A stretch of DNA of 21,280 nt from JBGSYJ01 sp041748075 (GTDB lineage: Bacteria; Acidobacteriota; Thermoanaerobaculia; Gp7-AA8). Of this stretch, positions 1 to 6,965 are shown piece after piece. Location: assembly GCA_041748075.1 (NCBI GenBank), contig JBGTDX010000075.1, positions 1-21,280 of the forward strand. The letters are read 5' to 3'. Below the pieces are notes generated by a model that ran no database searches, was not told the origin of the DNA, and worked only from the letters and a program-made list of their open reading frames with translations. Position 1 is the stretch's first letter, and the number at the start of each line of letters is the position of its first letter. The position numbers and the translations under genes are program-made.

Positions 1-533
1 CCGAGCCTGAGCAGCGCATGCATCAACCAGTCGGGACAATTCGCAGAAGAATTCGAAAGCTCTGTGATCACCTGTTCGTGGATACGCCTCCAGGGTGACG
101 TCTCACAAGCAATGCCCAGAGTCCCGATGGGTTTGCCCGAGGCTGCCCTGACGGGAATCTTGATCGTCTCGAAAAAGAGGCCTTCATGATCGCCAGTACC
201 CTGTTCAGGGACGACCACGGTGCGGCCGCTCGTGAGCGCGGCCAGATCGCTCTCACGATATTCTCTGCACTCGCTGCGGCAGAAGAACGCTACATCAGGC
301 TGCCCGCTCGCCTCTTCCGGGCTGCATCCGTGATACTGCGCAAAGTTGACACTCGTGTAACGGAAGCGGAAATCGGCTCCCCTGACCCACATGAATCCGC
401 CCAGGCGGTCGAGCCTGCCGGTCCATTTCTGCAGCAGAAAGTCCAACTCTTCATGCATGGTCTGATCGATCGAGTCACTCAGCTGAATCACAGGCGCCGC
501 GCCTGGAGGCGCCGGCGGAGCTGTTCTAGTCAT
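1..533 (-). CDS. PAS-domain sensor protein, partial (3' end outside window)
   Basis: An open frame runs leftward from an ATG at 533 to the window edge without a stop (177 codons seen). After a Pro/Ala-rich start (residues 1-20) and a helix-like stretch, residues about 45-150 look like a PAS fold: an aromatic and Gly-rich first strand, the pattern YHGCSPEEASGQPD near residues 70-83, a mid-domain ESDLAAL helix, then FFETIKIPVRAASGKPIGTLG, which fits the last PAS strands. Three cysteines (HGC and CRSEC) lie in the middle of the domain. PAS domains sense ligands, redox state or light and normally feed a histidine kinase, a cyclic-di-GMP enzyme or a regulator; the output domain lies beyond the window, so its role is unknown. 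No transmembrane segment or signal peptide is visible, so a cytoplasmic location is likely. The upstream DNA is AT-rich for this region (about 534-600), but I see no convincing -35/-10 pair. Confidence 0.72.
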   Translation of the reverse strand, partial: MTRTAPPAPPGAAPVIQLSDSIDQTMHEELDFLLQKWTGRLDRLGGFMWVRGADFRFRYTSVNFAQYHGCSPEEASGQPDVAFFCRSECREYRESDLAALTSGRTVVVPEQGTGDHEGLFFETIKIPVRAASGKPIGTLGIACETSPWRRIHEQVITELSNSSANCPDWLMHALLRL

Positions 534-722
534 GAGACTATTCTCGCGTTCAAAGTTTCACTTTTCAGTTACAAATTGGTAAAGACATTTTCGTAAGATC
601 ACTCGATCCGTGTCCGCTCTGTTCCCGCAATGGGTCATCGAGAGCTTCGCATGGCGCCCTGAATCCTCGAGTAGCCGCACGGCTCGAGCGCCCCCTCGAC
701 TCGAGAAGATCACGTAACAGCA
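534..722. other. Intergenic region between PAS gene and receptor terminator
   Basis: No gene is apparent. The part next to the PAS start (534-600) is clearly AT-richer than its surroundings and is where that gene's promoter should lie. Around 667-690 there is a short hairpin-like CTCGA...TCGAG sequence with an inner GCCG/CGGC pair but no T-run. It is not called as a terminator. Confidence 0.4.
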
Positions 723-750
723 AAAAGCCCCGGCTTGCGCCGGGGCTTTT
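723..750 (-). terminator. Rho-independent terminator of the TonB receptor gene
   Basis: A perfect 11-bp inverted repeat (AAAAGCCCCGG at 723-733 and its complement at 740-750) encloses a 6-nt loop. Read on the minus strand it is a GC-rich stem followed by a T-run, placed 23 nt after the receptor stop codon. The A/T flanks are symmetric, so it could work in both directions. Confidence 0.9.
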
Positions 751-773
751 CGTCGCTGCGTGCGGGGTGCGTT

Positions 774-3728
774 TTAGAAGCGGATGCCTGCCGACACACG
801 ATACGTGCGGGGCACCTGGACGTGAGGCGCGAAAGCGGTGTAGTCGGCCGTAGCTTTGCCGAAGTTCGGGCCGCGCCGCCAGTGGACGCCTTCGACCGGA
901 GTTTCGGTGAATGGATTGAACCTCTGCAGGGTGCTGGTGTTCGCAGCCGTCAGAATCGACGTGTCGTGCGCGATCAGCGCGTCTTCGTTGAACACGTTGA
1001 TCAATTCGCCCTGGATGAATAGCTGCAGGCCACCCAGCCAGTTCAGGCCAGTGCCGTAGTTGATTGACAGATCGGTCGCGGTCAGGTCCTCGAAGCGGAA
1101 CTCGCCACGATCGCTGAAGAAGTACGTGGCCGCCGTCGTGGGGCTGATGTATCCGGGATTGACCACTCCACTCGCGGCCGGGTTGATCGTTCCGGCGAGC
1201 GAGTATGTCGAGCCGGAGTCGAATCGCTGCAGCAGGCTGATGTTGAAGTCGCCGACGATCGTTGGAACGTCGATGCCCGCCCAGATGCGAGCTTTGTGGG
1301 TCTGATCCTGCGGAAGGAATCCACTCGGGTTGTTCTGCGGGAACCCGAAGTACTCCGGACGGAATTCGTTTCCACCGGTGGCCACCGGGCCGTTGCCGGT
1401 CGTTTCACCGACGATGTTGCCCTTAAGCTCGGACCAGGTGTAGTTCGCGCCGATGTTGACGCGGTTGAATACGCGATACTGTCCCTGGACTTCGACGGCA
1501 TCATAGGTACGGTGGAAGTCGTTCGAGTTGCCAGTGAGAACGAGGTCAGCGCGGGCACCCGTGACGCTGGTAACCGATCCGATCTCGAGGTTGGAGAACT
1601 GGGTGTAGAAGTCCTGCCAGTCGCGGTTTATGTAGTCGAGGCGAACGAAGCCGTTGCCGATCTGCGTGCCGGCTCCGATGGTCCATTCGTCCACGCTCGG
1701 GGAAACCAGCTCACCAGCCAGACGACTGTTGAAGCCCGGTACCGACTGCGCAAGCAGGCATCCGGTGGGTCGTGCAACGGAGCATGGCGGCAGTGCACTG
1801 AATCCACCCTGCGACTCGAAGTAGGCGAATACGATCGCCATGGCTTCGTGCGGCGGAAGATTCGTGATCGGCTCACCGCCGTAGAGATACTGGAAAGTGG
1901 CGGGATTGCCTGCTGCCGACCCGGCTCCCGAGACACCCTCGGAAAGACGGTTGACGTACGTGCCGTAGCTGGCGTTCAGCCGGAGACGGCCATCGCCGCG
2001 AACATCGTAGCTGATGCCCAGACGCGGGCTGATCTTGTCGTCTCTCGCGGTGATGTTGCCAGCGCTGTCTTTCGAGTCGTTCTTGTCGTAGCGAGCGCCG
2101 AGCTGGAAGGTGAAGTTGCTGTTCAGGTCCCACTTGTCGTTGATGTAGAACGCGTCGGTGTTCAGATCCGAGCCTTCGGAAATCTGAAGAATCGGAAAGT
2201 GCAGAAGGATGTCGTTGTTGCCGACCGAGATCAGCGGGTTGCCATTGGCGTCACGGGTCGGGGCGAACGTGCGGAAGAAGCCGACGAAGTTGGTCGGCGA
2301 CTGGAAGTTGTTGGCATTGCGAGTCTCATGAAAGCGCTCTCCGCCAACGAGGATGTTATGCGTGCCGAAACTCTGCGTTCCCAGGAAGTACGTTCCCTTG
2401 AGAGCAAAGTGCTCGTTGTCGCGGGCCTCGGGTCCGCACGATCCGCAGAAGTACGGCTCGTTGGTGACCGTTTGGAATCCGGGCGCCACGAGGCGGACCG
2501 GAGTGCCGGTTGCGAGGTTCTTGTCCAGACCGCCCGAGTTCACGAAGGCGAACGTTTTCTCGGACCAGCGCGCTTCGAGCAGAAGGTCGTTCCCGAAGAT
2601 CCCGTTGTACTGTGCCGAGGTAAAGTCGTTCGGCAGTTCACGGGCAGGATTCACGGAGGAAGTATCGAAGCAGCCGATCTGGCAGTCGTTGGTCTGCGAG
2701 ACGGGTGCTTCGAGGTACGAAGCGATGAGCGAGTGTTTCGGCGTGATGGCGCCCGTGAGCTTGACCTCGAGCCGTTCGTCTTCGGTGGTGCGGAGGAAGG
2801 TCTCGGAGCTGTTCGTGAAGGCCGACTCGAAAGATGTTTCCGTGTAGCGGCCGGCGAGGAAGAACCAGAGACGGTCGCGGATGATGCGTCCGCCGAGGGT
2901 CGCTTCGTAAACCTCATTCAAAGTGTCTGGGGGATCCGGCGGAGCTGCGCCGGTTGTCGGGTTCCGGAACGAAGTATCAGCCGTCCAGCTCGGGTTGGTC
3001 AGGCTGTCGCGGAACGATCCGCTGAACTCATTCCCACCCGACTTTGTGATCGCGTTGACGACGCCGCCGGTGAAGAACCCGTATTCGGCCGAGATACCAG
3101 CAGTCTGGATGGTCGTCTCCTGGATCGCGTCCTCGATGAACAGGTTGTGCGGTTGCCCACGGATGCCTTCATTGACGATTGCCCCATTGACGGTCCATAG
3201 ATTGTCGAATGAGTTGGAGCCGGAGATCGCCAATCCGTTGACGCCGGTGACGACGCCCGGTGCGAGCGTGGTGGTCGCGATCAGCGTGCGGCCGATCGGA
3301 AGATCTTCGATGAGGCGGGCGTTGAAGTTCGTCTGGACTTCAGTTGTCTCCATCACGGCCGGAGCGGCCGCGGTTACGGTGATTGCCTCGGTGACGGCCG
3401 AGAGACGAAGGTCAGCGTCGACACGCGAGGTGCCGCCGAGGGTCACGCGTGACGTCCTGGTGACCGACTGCATGCCTTCCATGTCGAACTGCACGGTGTA
3501 TTCACCGGGAGGCAGACCTCCGAAGTTGTACTGACCTGATTCGTTGGTGACCGCGATTCTGGTCCCCTGCATTGCGGGGGAATTGATCGTCACGGTGACG
3601 CCGGGAAACCCGACGCCTTCGTGAATGACCGAACCGGTCATACTGCCTGTAGTCCCCTGTGCAAACGCCGAGGCGCACGCAAATAGGAAGAGTCCGAACA
3701 GGACGACACTGCGAGTTGGCTTTATCAT
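774..3728 (-). CDS. TonB-dependent receptor with carboxypeptidase-regulatory-like N-domain (Oar-like)
   Basis: This 984-residue outer-membrane protein probably imports, or binds at the cell surface, a large substrate using TonB energy; the substrate cannot be told. A Sec signal peptide (residues 1-24, ending AFAQ) precedes a CarboxypepD_reg-type beta-sandwich (about 28-108, with VTNESGQYNFGGLPPGEYTV) and a linker TEAITVTAAAP, as in Oar-like receptors. Next come a plug-like region (about 120-240, with DLPIGR) and a long beta-barrel ending in the aromatic strand RVSAGIRF. Cysteine pairs such as CQIGC, CGSCG and CSVARPTGC probably staple extracellular loops. The ATG at 3728 has a good Shine-Dalgarno sequence (AAAGGAG at 3737-3743, 8-nt spacing). 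The gene stands alone and ends at a strong terminator. No TonB or ExbBD gene is nearby, which is usual for this family. The long plus-strand frames over it are antisense shadows. Confidence 0.95.
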   Translation of the reverse strand: MIKPTRSVVLFGLFLFACASAFAQGTTGSMTGSVIHEGVGFPGVTVTINSPAMQGTRIAVTNESGQYNFGGLPPGEYTVQFDMEGMQSVTRTSRVTLGGTSRVDADLRLSAVTEAITVTAAAPAVMETTEVQTNFNARLIEDLPIGRTLIATTTLAPGVVTGVNGLAISGSNSFDNLWTVNGAIVNEGIRGQPHNLFIEDAIQETTIQTAGISAEYGFFTGGVVNAITKSGGNEFSGSFRDSLTNPSWTADTSFRNPTTGAAPPDPPDTLNEVYEATLGGRIIRDRLWFFLAGRYTETSFESAFTNSSETFLRTTEDERLEVKLTGAITPKHSLIASYLEAPVSQTNDCQIGCFDTSSVNPARELPNDFTSAQYNGIFGNDLLLEARWSEKTFAFVNSGGLDKNLATGTPVRLVAPGFQTVTNEPYFCGSCGPEARDNEHFALKGTYFLGTQSFGTHNILVGGERFHETRNANNFQSPTNFVGFFRTFAPTRDANGNPLISVGNNDILLHFPILQISEGSDLNTDAFYINDKWDLNSNFTFQLGARYDKNDSKDSAGNITARDDKISPRLGISYDVRGDGRLRLNASYGTYVNRLSEGVSGAGSAAGNPATFQYLYGGEPITNLPPHEAMAIVFAYFESQGGFSALPPCSVARPTGCLLAQSVPGFNSRLAGELVSPSVDEWTIGAGTQIGNGFVRLDYINRDWQDFYTQFSNLEIGSVTSVTGARADLVLTGNSNDFHRTYDAVEVQGQYRVFNRVNIGANYTWSELKGNIVGETTGNGPVATGGNEFRPEYFGFPQNNPSGFLPQDQTHKARIWAGIDVPTIVGDFNISLLQRFDSGSTYSLAGTINPAASGVVNPGYISPTTAATYFFSDRGEFRFEDLTATDLSINYGTGLNWLGGLQLFIQGELINVFNEDALIAHDTSILTAANTSTLQRFNPFTETPVEGVHWRRGPNFGKATADYTAFAPHVQVPRTYRVSAGIRF

Positions 3729-3930
3729 TCTTAATGCTCCTTTCAGAAACGGTAGCGCGGCACTAACGGCTGGCAGGAACAGGCATGCAGCAAGCGCGCA
3801 TACTCAACTGCGCACCGCTGATGAGCAAGTGACCTACCGATCACTCGATCTCCCGAGGCCAGCCTGGGATTCATTTGCGCCACGGCCTGAGGGACTGCCT
3901 GCAGACACGATGGAGCCGCTCGCCGATTCA

Positions 3931-3949
3931 GTCTTGAACGGAGCCGACC
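3931..3949 (-). repeat. 19-bp copy of the leader-cassette edge, upstream of TonB receptor
   Basis: GTCTTGAACGGAGCCGACC on the plus strand is identical to 10632-10650 and to the complement of 5929-5947, the outer edges of the two leader cassettes. Read toward the nearest downstream gene, all three copies have the same orientation: this one ends 202 nt before the receptor start, the other two 228 nt before theirs. Beyond the 19 bp the sequences diverge. It could be a shared regulatory site or a remnant of the cassette. Confidence 0.6.
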
Positions 3950-3959
3950 ATGAGATCTA

Positions 3960-4140
3960 ATGGGGCCGGACGGACGATCGCACGTGCTCGATGGCGTCGA
4001 GATCGAGTTCTGGGCCACCTGGTGCAGACCATGCCGGAAGGCCATGCCGCATCTGGATAGTCTCAGCCGGAAGCATCAGGGTGACGGATTGATCGTCATC
4101 GAAATGACGGTCGACACGACTCGTGGTCGTGCCGCGTCAC
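3960..4140 (+). pseudogene. Remnant of a TlpA-like thioredoxin gene
   Basis: The translation contains EIEFWATWCRPCRKAMPHL followed by a segment ending KHQGDGLIVIEMTVD. This matches residues about 87-123 of the intact thioredoxin at 6176-6784 (EFWATWCGPCRKTMPHL, KKHQRDGLIVLGLTVE). The homology stops soon after TVD and nothing resembling the C-terminal half with the cis-proline follows. Upstream, an LDG motif is joined almost directly to the EIEFW strand, while the intact gene has about 14 residues between them, so an in-frame deletion is likely. There is no signal peptide and no clear Shine-Dalgarno site at the possible ATG (3960). The active site reads CRPC instead of CGPC. A short product with the frame running on to 4418 is possible, but that tail has no thioredoxin character. 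Confidence 0.75.
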
Positions 4141-4196
4141 CAATGCTTCTTCTAATGAACCGCCCCGGAGAAACTTCAGAAAGGCCCGCGGGTTTT

Positions 4197-4363
4197 GTCA
4201 TCCCGAGCAAGCGCGGGCGGGCGGGAGGGGCGAGGGAACTCCGGCGATGGTTCATACTTGCCTATCGGTCTCCACCACCACCCTGTCCCCGTCACGAATC
4301 ACGAATGTTCTACCGCCGGAGATCCCTCGCCCCTCCCGCCCGCACAACCAGGCTCGGGATGAC
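4197..4363. repeat. Long imperfect inverted repeat (MITE-like or extragenic palindrome)
   Basis: The left arm (4197 to about 4249) starts GTCATCCCGAGC and continues through GCGGGCGGGAGGGGCGAGGG. The right arm (about 4311-4363) is its near-complement and ends GCTCGGGATGAC. The arms are roughly 52 nt with a few mismatches and one shifted stretch near the tips, and about 60 nt lie between them. There is no reading frame inside. The tip motif recurs at 4408-4419 and, with one change, at 6875-6886. This fits a dispersed non-coding repeat; a transposase-dependent origin is a guess. Confidence 0.75.
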
Positions 4364-4407
4364 AGCTCGTTCGTTTCTCGCCAATGATTGTGTCGAATCA
4401 TTCTCTT

Positions 4408-4419
4408 GCTCGGGATGAC
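4408..4419. repeat. Extra copy of the inverted-repeat tip motif GCTCGGGATGAC
   Basis: This is an exact 12-bp repeat of the right tip of the 4197-4363 palindrome, 44 nt beyond its end. No matching partner arm is visible, so it may be the stub of a second, deleted unit. Confidence 0.55.
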
Positions 4420-4515
4420 AACCTGTTCATTTCCGAAACAATGACCTGTCCAAATTCTGAGACTCGGCCTGACAGAGCGAAGAGAAAAAAGAGGTCGACG
4501 CGCTGTGAGCAGCGC

Positions 4516-5763
4516 TCAGCGGCGCGCGCCGCGTCGCCGTTCCAGGCGCGGGCTGATGCGCTCCATGACCGGGTCTCGACCGGCGAAGTAGTCGTCCGAT
4601 GTGACTGCAACTTCGACGTCGGGGATCACTGAGGCGGGATCGGCGTCAGGAATCAGCGCGAACCAGCGCGTCGAGTACTGTACCGTGAGCCCCGAGAATG
4701 GCAGCTTGAACGTCCTGACGTTTCCGAAATGATTCGGCTTGCCGCCCGTCGGTGTTCCGATCAGTGTCGCGTTCGTCTGCTGGGCGATGGAGATCGCGTT
4801 CATCATCGCTGAAGAAAACGTGCCTGGCCCGATGACCACGAAGAAGCGATCGGGGTGATTGACGTGGGGCAGAGCGACGAATGTTTTGGTGAAGAGTCGG
4901 GTGACGAGACCTGAATCGCCGCCCGAGTTGTTGCGGAGGTCGAGGACGAGGCGAGCAACGGGATGCGACTGCGCGAACGCAGCGAGCTCGCTTGCAAACT
5001 CATCGACCGAGAGCGACGCCATCTCCTGACAACGGTTGTAGGCGACGTAGAGCGTATTGCCCCACGCGATGTACTCGTACCAGTAGTTTCGGTCAGAGTC
5101 TCGGCGATAGAGCGGCCTCTGCTCCAGCGGTATTGCCTCCGACCAGTTGATCGACGCCTCGTTCGTTTTGAGCAGAACGCGGTCGAACTCGAGCCCGGCG
5201 CGATCCATGAAGCGGAAAGTCGCCAGCGCCGGTGCCCCGATCAAACCGAGCGCGTGCAGCACGTCCGGCGCGACCAGGTGTCGTGGGGCCATCTCCCGCA
5301 GCCAGGGGTCGTTCTCATGCGGGATGATGTCCGCGATCGCGTCGAGGATCTCCTGGAGGGGCCGGCCGTCGATCGCGATCAGTCGGGCACCGATCAGGTC
5401 CCGTTCCGTTTCCGCGGCGCGAACCACGAAGAGTCCGTCGGCGAACCAGTAGAGGTCGATCGGAACACGTGGTGGAGGCTGGCTGTAGACCATCGTGTGC
5501 GAGTCGCCGATCCGAGCCACCAGCTGGAGGATGCGGACCACGACCTCGTGGTCTTCGAGCTCGGGCACGTCTCCCTTCAGGCGCTCGACCTCTGTGGAGA
5601 ACGCCTCCTGAGAGATGTGAGTGAACGCGTTCACATGGAGACGAGCAAGCTCGGTGGCCAGGTGCTGGATGTCCGAAAGCCATGCAGAATCATTTGACGA
5701 TGCAGCGAGGGGGGTTGCCAGAAGAACGGCGAGGAGGAGTATCAGAAGAGAGCGGCGATTCAT
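4516..5763 (-). CDS. Exported S41-family (C-terminal processing-like) peptidase
   Basis: This 415-residue protein has a Sec signal peptide (1-21, ending PLAA). An N-terminal helical region (22-90, with ARIGDSHT at 84-91) and a possible short PDZ-like segment (GARLIAIDGRPLQEIL, 125-140) precede an S41 core: the strand RLVLDLRNNSGGDSG (271-285), the nucleophile motif GPGTFSSA (312-319, Ser317 or Ser318), GTPTGGKPNHFG (336-347) and the family-typical end IPDVEVAVTSDDYFAGRDPVMERI. S41 enzymes are periplasmic or secreted serine proteases that usually pair Ser with Lys. I cannot pick out the Lys with certainty, so activity is likely but not proven. The start at 5763 is set by a strong Shine-Dalgarno sequence (GGAGGTGA at 5767-5774). 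The C-terminus is Arg-rich. The gene appears to be a single transcription unit and shares the neighbourhood with three other exported hydrolases. Confidence 0.9.
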   Translation of the reverse strand: MNRRSLLILLLAVLLATPLAASSNDSAWLSDIQHLATELARLHVNAFTHISQEAFSTEVERLKGDVPELEDHEVVVRILQLVARIGDSHTMVYSQPPPRVPIDLYWFADGLFVVRAAETERDLIGARLIAIDGRPLQEILDAIADIIPHENDPWLREMAPRHLVAPDVLHALGLIGAPALATFRFMDRAGLEFDRVLLKTNEASINWSEAIPLEQRPLYRRDSDRNYWYEYIAWGNTLYVAYNRCQEMASLSVDEFASELAAFAQSHPVARLVLDLRNNSGGDSGLVTRLFTKTFVALPHVNHPDRFFVVIGPGTFSSAMMNAISIAQQTNATLIGTPTGGKPNHFGNVRTFKLPFSGLTVQYSTRWFALIPDADPASVIPDVEVAVTSDDYFAGRDPVMERISPRLERRRGARR

Positions 5764-5920
5764 GCGTCACCTCCGAGCGATACCGTAAAAGTGTCATCGG
5801 CGGCCACTGTCTGCAGTGGCATGGGTCACAGTCTCCTGTGATGGCTTGTCGCGCGATACTCGAATGGCGTCATGCCGAGCGTACAGGGGTTCTGCCTGAG
5901 GCCATCGTGAGCCACTTGAT
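5764..5920. other. Spacer between the S41 gene and the left leader cassette
   Basis: This holds the upstream region of the S41 gene. A minus-strand frame here contains LGMTPFEYRA, loosely like the end of some transposases or AraC-type proteins, but nothing else supports a gene. No clear promoter can be assigned. Confidence 0.35.
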
Positions 5921-6261
5921 AGCGCAAGGGTCGGCTCCGTTCAAGACAGAGTACCCAGGCGGCCCTATCTAATGATCGGAGTGATCGGCTTCGCTTCTTC
6001 GCGAGTTCAACGTCTGCGCCGAAGTTCGCGCAGCTCGTGGGTACCAGCCCGCGCCGCATTCTGGCCGTGCGTTACGATAGGCTTGGGCCGCAGCGCTGAA
6101 GCGCCGGTCCGTCAGGCCGTACGGGAATCGCGCTTACGGAGGACTTGCATGCGACCCGAAAAAGCGGTGAGATAGATGAAGCTGACTCGCAATTGGCGCA
6201 TTTCTGCACTCGCCCCCTTACTCGCGATCTCTGTAGTTTCTCCACTGTATGCAAAAAAGCC
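5921..6261 (+). repeat. Left copy of a 341-bp inverted leader cassette
   Basis: This segment aligns without gaps to the reverse complement of 10318-10658, with 20 mismatches by eye (about 94% identical). Its parts are a 19-bp outer edge (5929-5947), about 200 bp of non-coding leader, an 8-codon leader ORF (6149-6175), a start codon at 6176 and the first 28 codons of the downstream gene. Similarity ends sharply within codon 29. Both copies point inward, toward each other, across a 4,056-bp interior. No target-site duplication or transposase is visible. Confidence 0.95.
6149..6175 (+). CDS. 8-codon leader ORF coupled to the thioredoxin start
   Basis: ATG at 6149 follows a strong Shine-Dalgarno sequence (GGAGG at 6138-6142, 6-nt spacing) and encodes MRPEKAVR. 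Its TAG stop (6173-6175) directly abuts the ATG at 6176, an arrangement typical of translational coupling. The same ORF is found in the right cassette (MRPKKAVR, 10404-10430). The codons show no run of one amino acid as in classic attenuator peptides. The main start also has its own weaker GGTGAG site (6166-6171), inside this ORF. Confidence 0.5.
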   Translation: MRPEKAVR

Positions 6262-6784
6262 GAGAGCCGCGCGGCTATGTGTCTTTCTGCTCGTCGTCAC
6301 AGTCTCTTCTTCGGTTTACTGCGACGCCCCGGTCTCACTTTCCACAGGACGAGCTCTCGATTTCCAGGTCACGACTCTCGATGGGGCAACTGTGCCACTC
6401 CGGACGCTGGTCGGGCAGGGGCGGCCGGTCGTGATCGAGTTCTGGGCAACCTGGTGTGGACCGTGCCGTAAGACGATGCCACATCTGGCTGCTCTGTATA
6501 AGAAGCACCAGCGGGATGGGCTGATCGTGCTCGGTCTCACGGTCGAAGATCCCGTGAAGGATCGGGAAAAAGTGAATCGCTTCGTCGAGGCGCTGGCGAT
6601 CACGTATCCGATCGCATTTGCTCCTCGGGAGCTGTATCAGGTGATGAATCAGAAGCAAGAAATCGGTGTGCCCAAAATTCTCGTATTCGACCGTTCCGGC
6701 ACGCTGGTCCAGCACTTCAGAACATACTCGCCATTGACGAACCGGCGCGTCAGCACAGCCGTCGCGAAGGCTTCTCGGCGCTAG
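6176..6784 (+). CDS. Exported TlpA-like thioredoxin with a captured N-terminal leader
   Basis: This 202-residue protein is a periplasmic or membrane-anchored thiol-disulfide oxidoreductase of the TlpA/ResA type. Residues 58-202 form the thioredoxin fold: LDFQVTTLDG (61-70), the active site WCGPC (93-97, Cys94 and Cys97), KKHQRDGLIVLGLTVE, and the cis-Pro loop IGVPKILVFD (Pro166). The first 29 residues are identical to the start of the unrelated hydrolase encoded at 9375-10403 and form a signal peptide ending PLYA. A second hydrophobic stretch (residues 34-49, LCVFLLVVTVSSSVYC) follows; it looks like this protein's original signal peptide, whose own start codon is missing. The protein could therefore be cleaved once and stay anchored by the second segment, or be cleaved after it. 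It may serve cytochrome c maturation or repair of envelope thiols, but no partner gene is near. The start is supported by the conserved cassette and by silent-only changes. Confidence 0.92.
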   Translation: MKLTRNWRISALAPLLAISVVSPLYAKKPRAARLCVFLLVVTVSSSVYCDAPVSLSTGRALDFQVTTLDGATVPLRTLVGQGRPVVIEFWATWCGPCRKTMPHLAALYKKHQRDGLIVLGLTVEDPVKDREKVNRFVEALAITYPIAFAPRELYQVMNQKQEIGVPKILVFDRSGTLVQHFRTYSPLTNRRVSTAVAKASRR

Positions 6785-6965
6785 GCTTCCCAAAAACAAA
6801 CAGTAGTTGGCCAGGCCTTACCTTTTTCACAGGCCGCGGGCTCCAGCGCGAGCAATCAGGGGATCCTTCGCTCCGCTCAGGATGACAACTCCTCCGCTTA
6901 ACTTAATCCCATTGCGTCTGATACGCATCCAGCAGGCAAGAACTGTCGCGATGTCGAGTTTGCAA
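6785..6965. other. Convergent intergenic region with a short extragenic repeat
   Basis: This lies between the ends of the thioredoxin gene (+) and the TAP-like hydrolase gene (-). It contains GGATCCTTCGCTCCGCTCAGGATGAC at 6861-6886, whose ATCCT/AGGAT ends can pair and whose last 12 bases are the GCTCRGGATGAC motif also found at 4197-4208 (inverted), 4352-4363 and 4408-4419. No standard terminator with a T-run is evident for either gene. Confidence 0.55.

Larger units (their letters stand above)
3729..4515. other. 787-bp region with no intact gene
   Basis: It holds the upstream region of the TonB receptor, a 19-bp copy of the edge of the leader cassette (3931-3949), a decayed thioredoxin fragment (about 3960-4140), a long imperfect inverted repeat (4197-4363) and an extra copy of the repeat tip (4408-4419). 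It looks like a place where debris has collected. No credible coding sequence longer than the thioredoxin fragment is visible on either strand. Confidence 0.7.

Noticed and set aside
1296..3200. Long plus-strand open frame (634 codons) opposite the TonB receptor
   Set aside because: It lies wholly inside the receptor gene on the opposite strand, has Arg/Val/Glu-rich low-complexity composition typical of antisense frames in high-GC genes, and has no recognisable domain or ribosome-binding site.
5826..6059. Minus-strand frame ending LGMTPFEYRATSHHRRL, reminiscent of a transposase or AraC tail
   Set aside because: The resemblance covers about ten residues. The rest is unlike either family and half of it lies in the duplicated leader, so it is not enough for a call.
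5972..6175. 67-codon frame conserved upstream of both leader-sharing genes
   Set aside because: The two copies are equally long only because the cassette is ungapped. About eight of its codons differ in amino acid (for example Q/R, R/C, P/R, L/W), unlike the silent changes in the real coding part. Only the last 8 codons, with their own Shine-Dalgarno site, are kept as a candidate.
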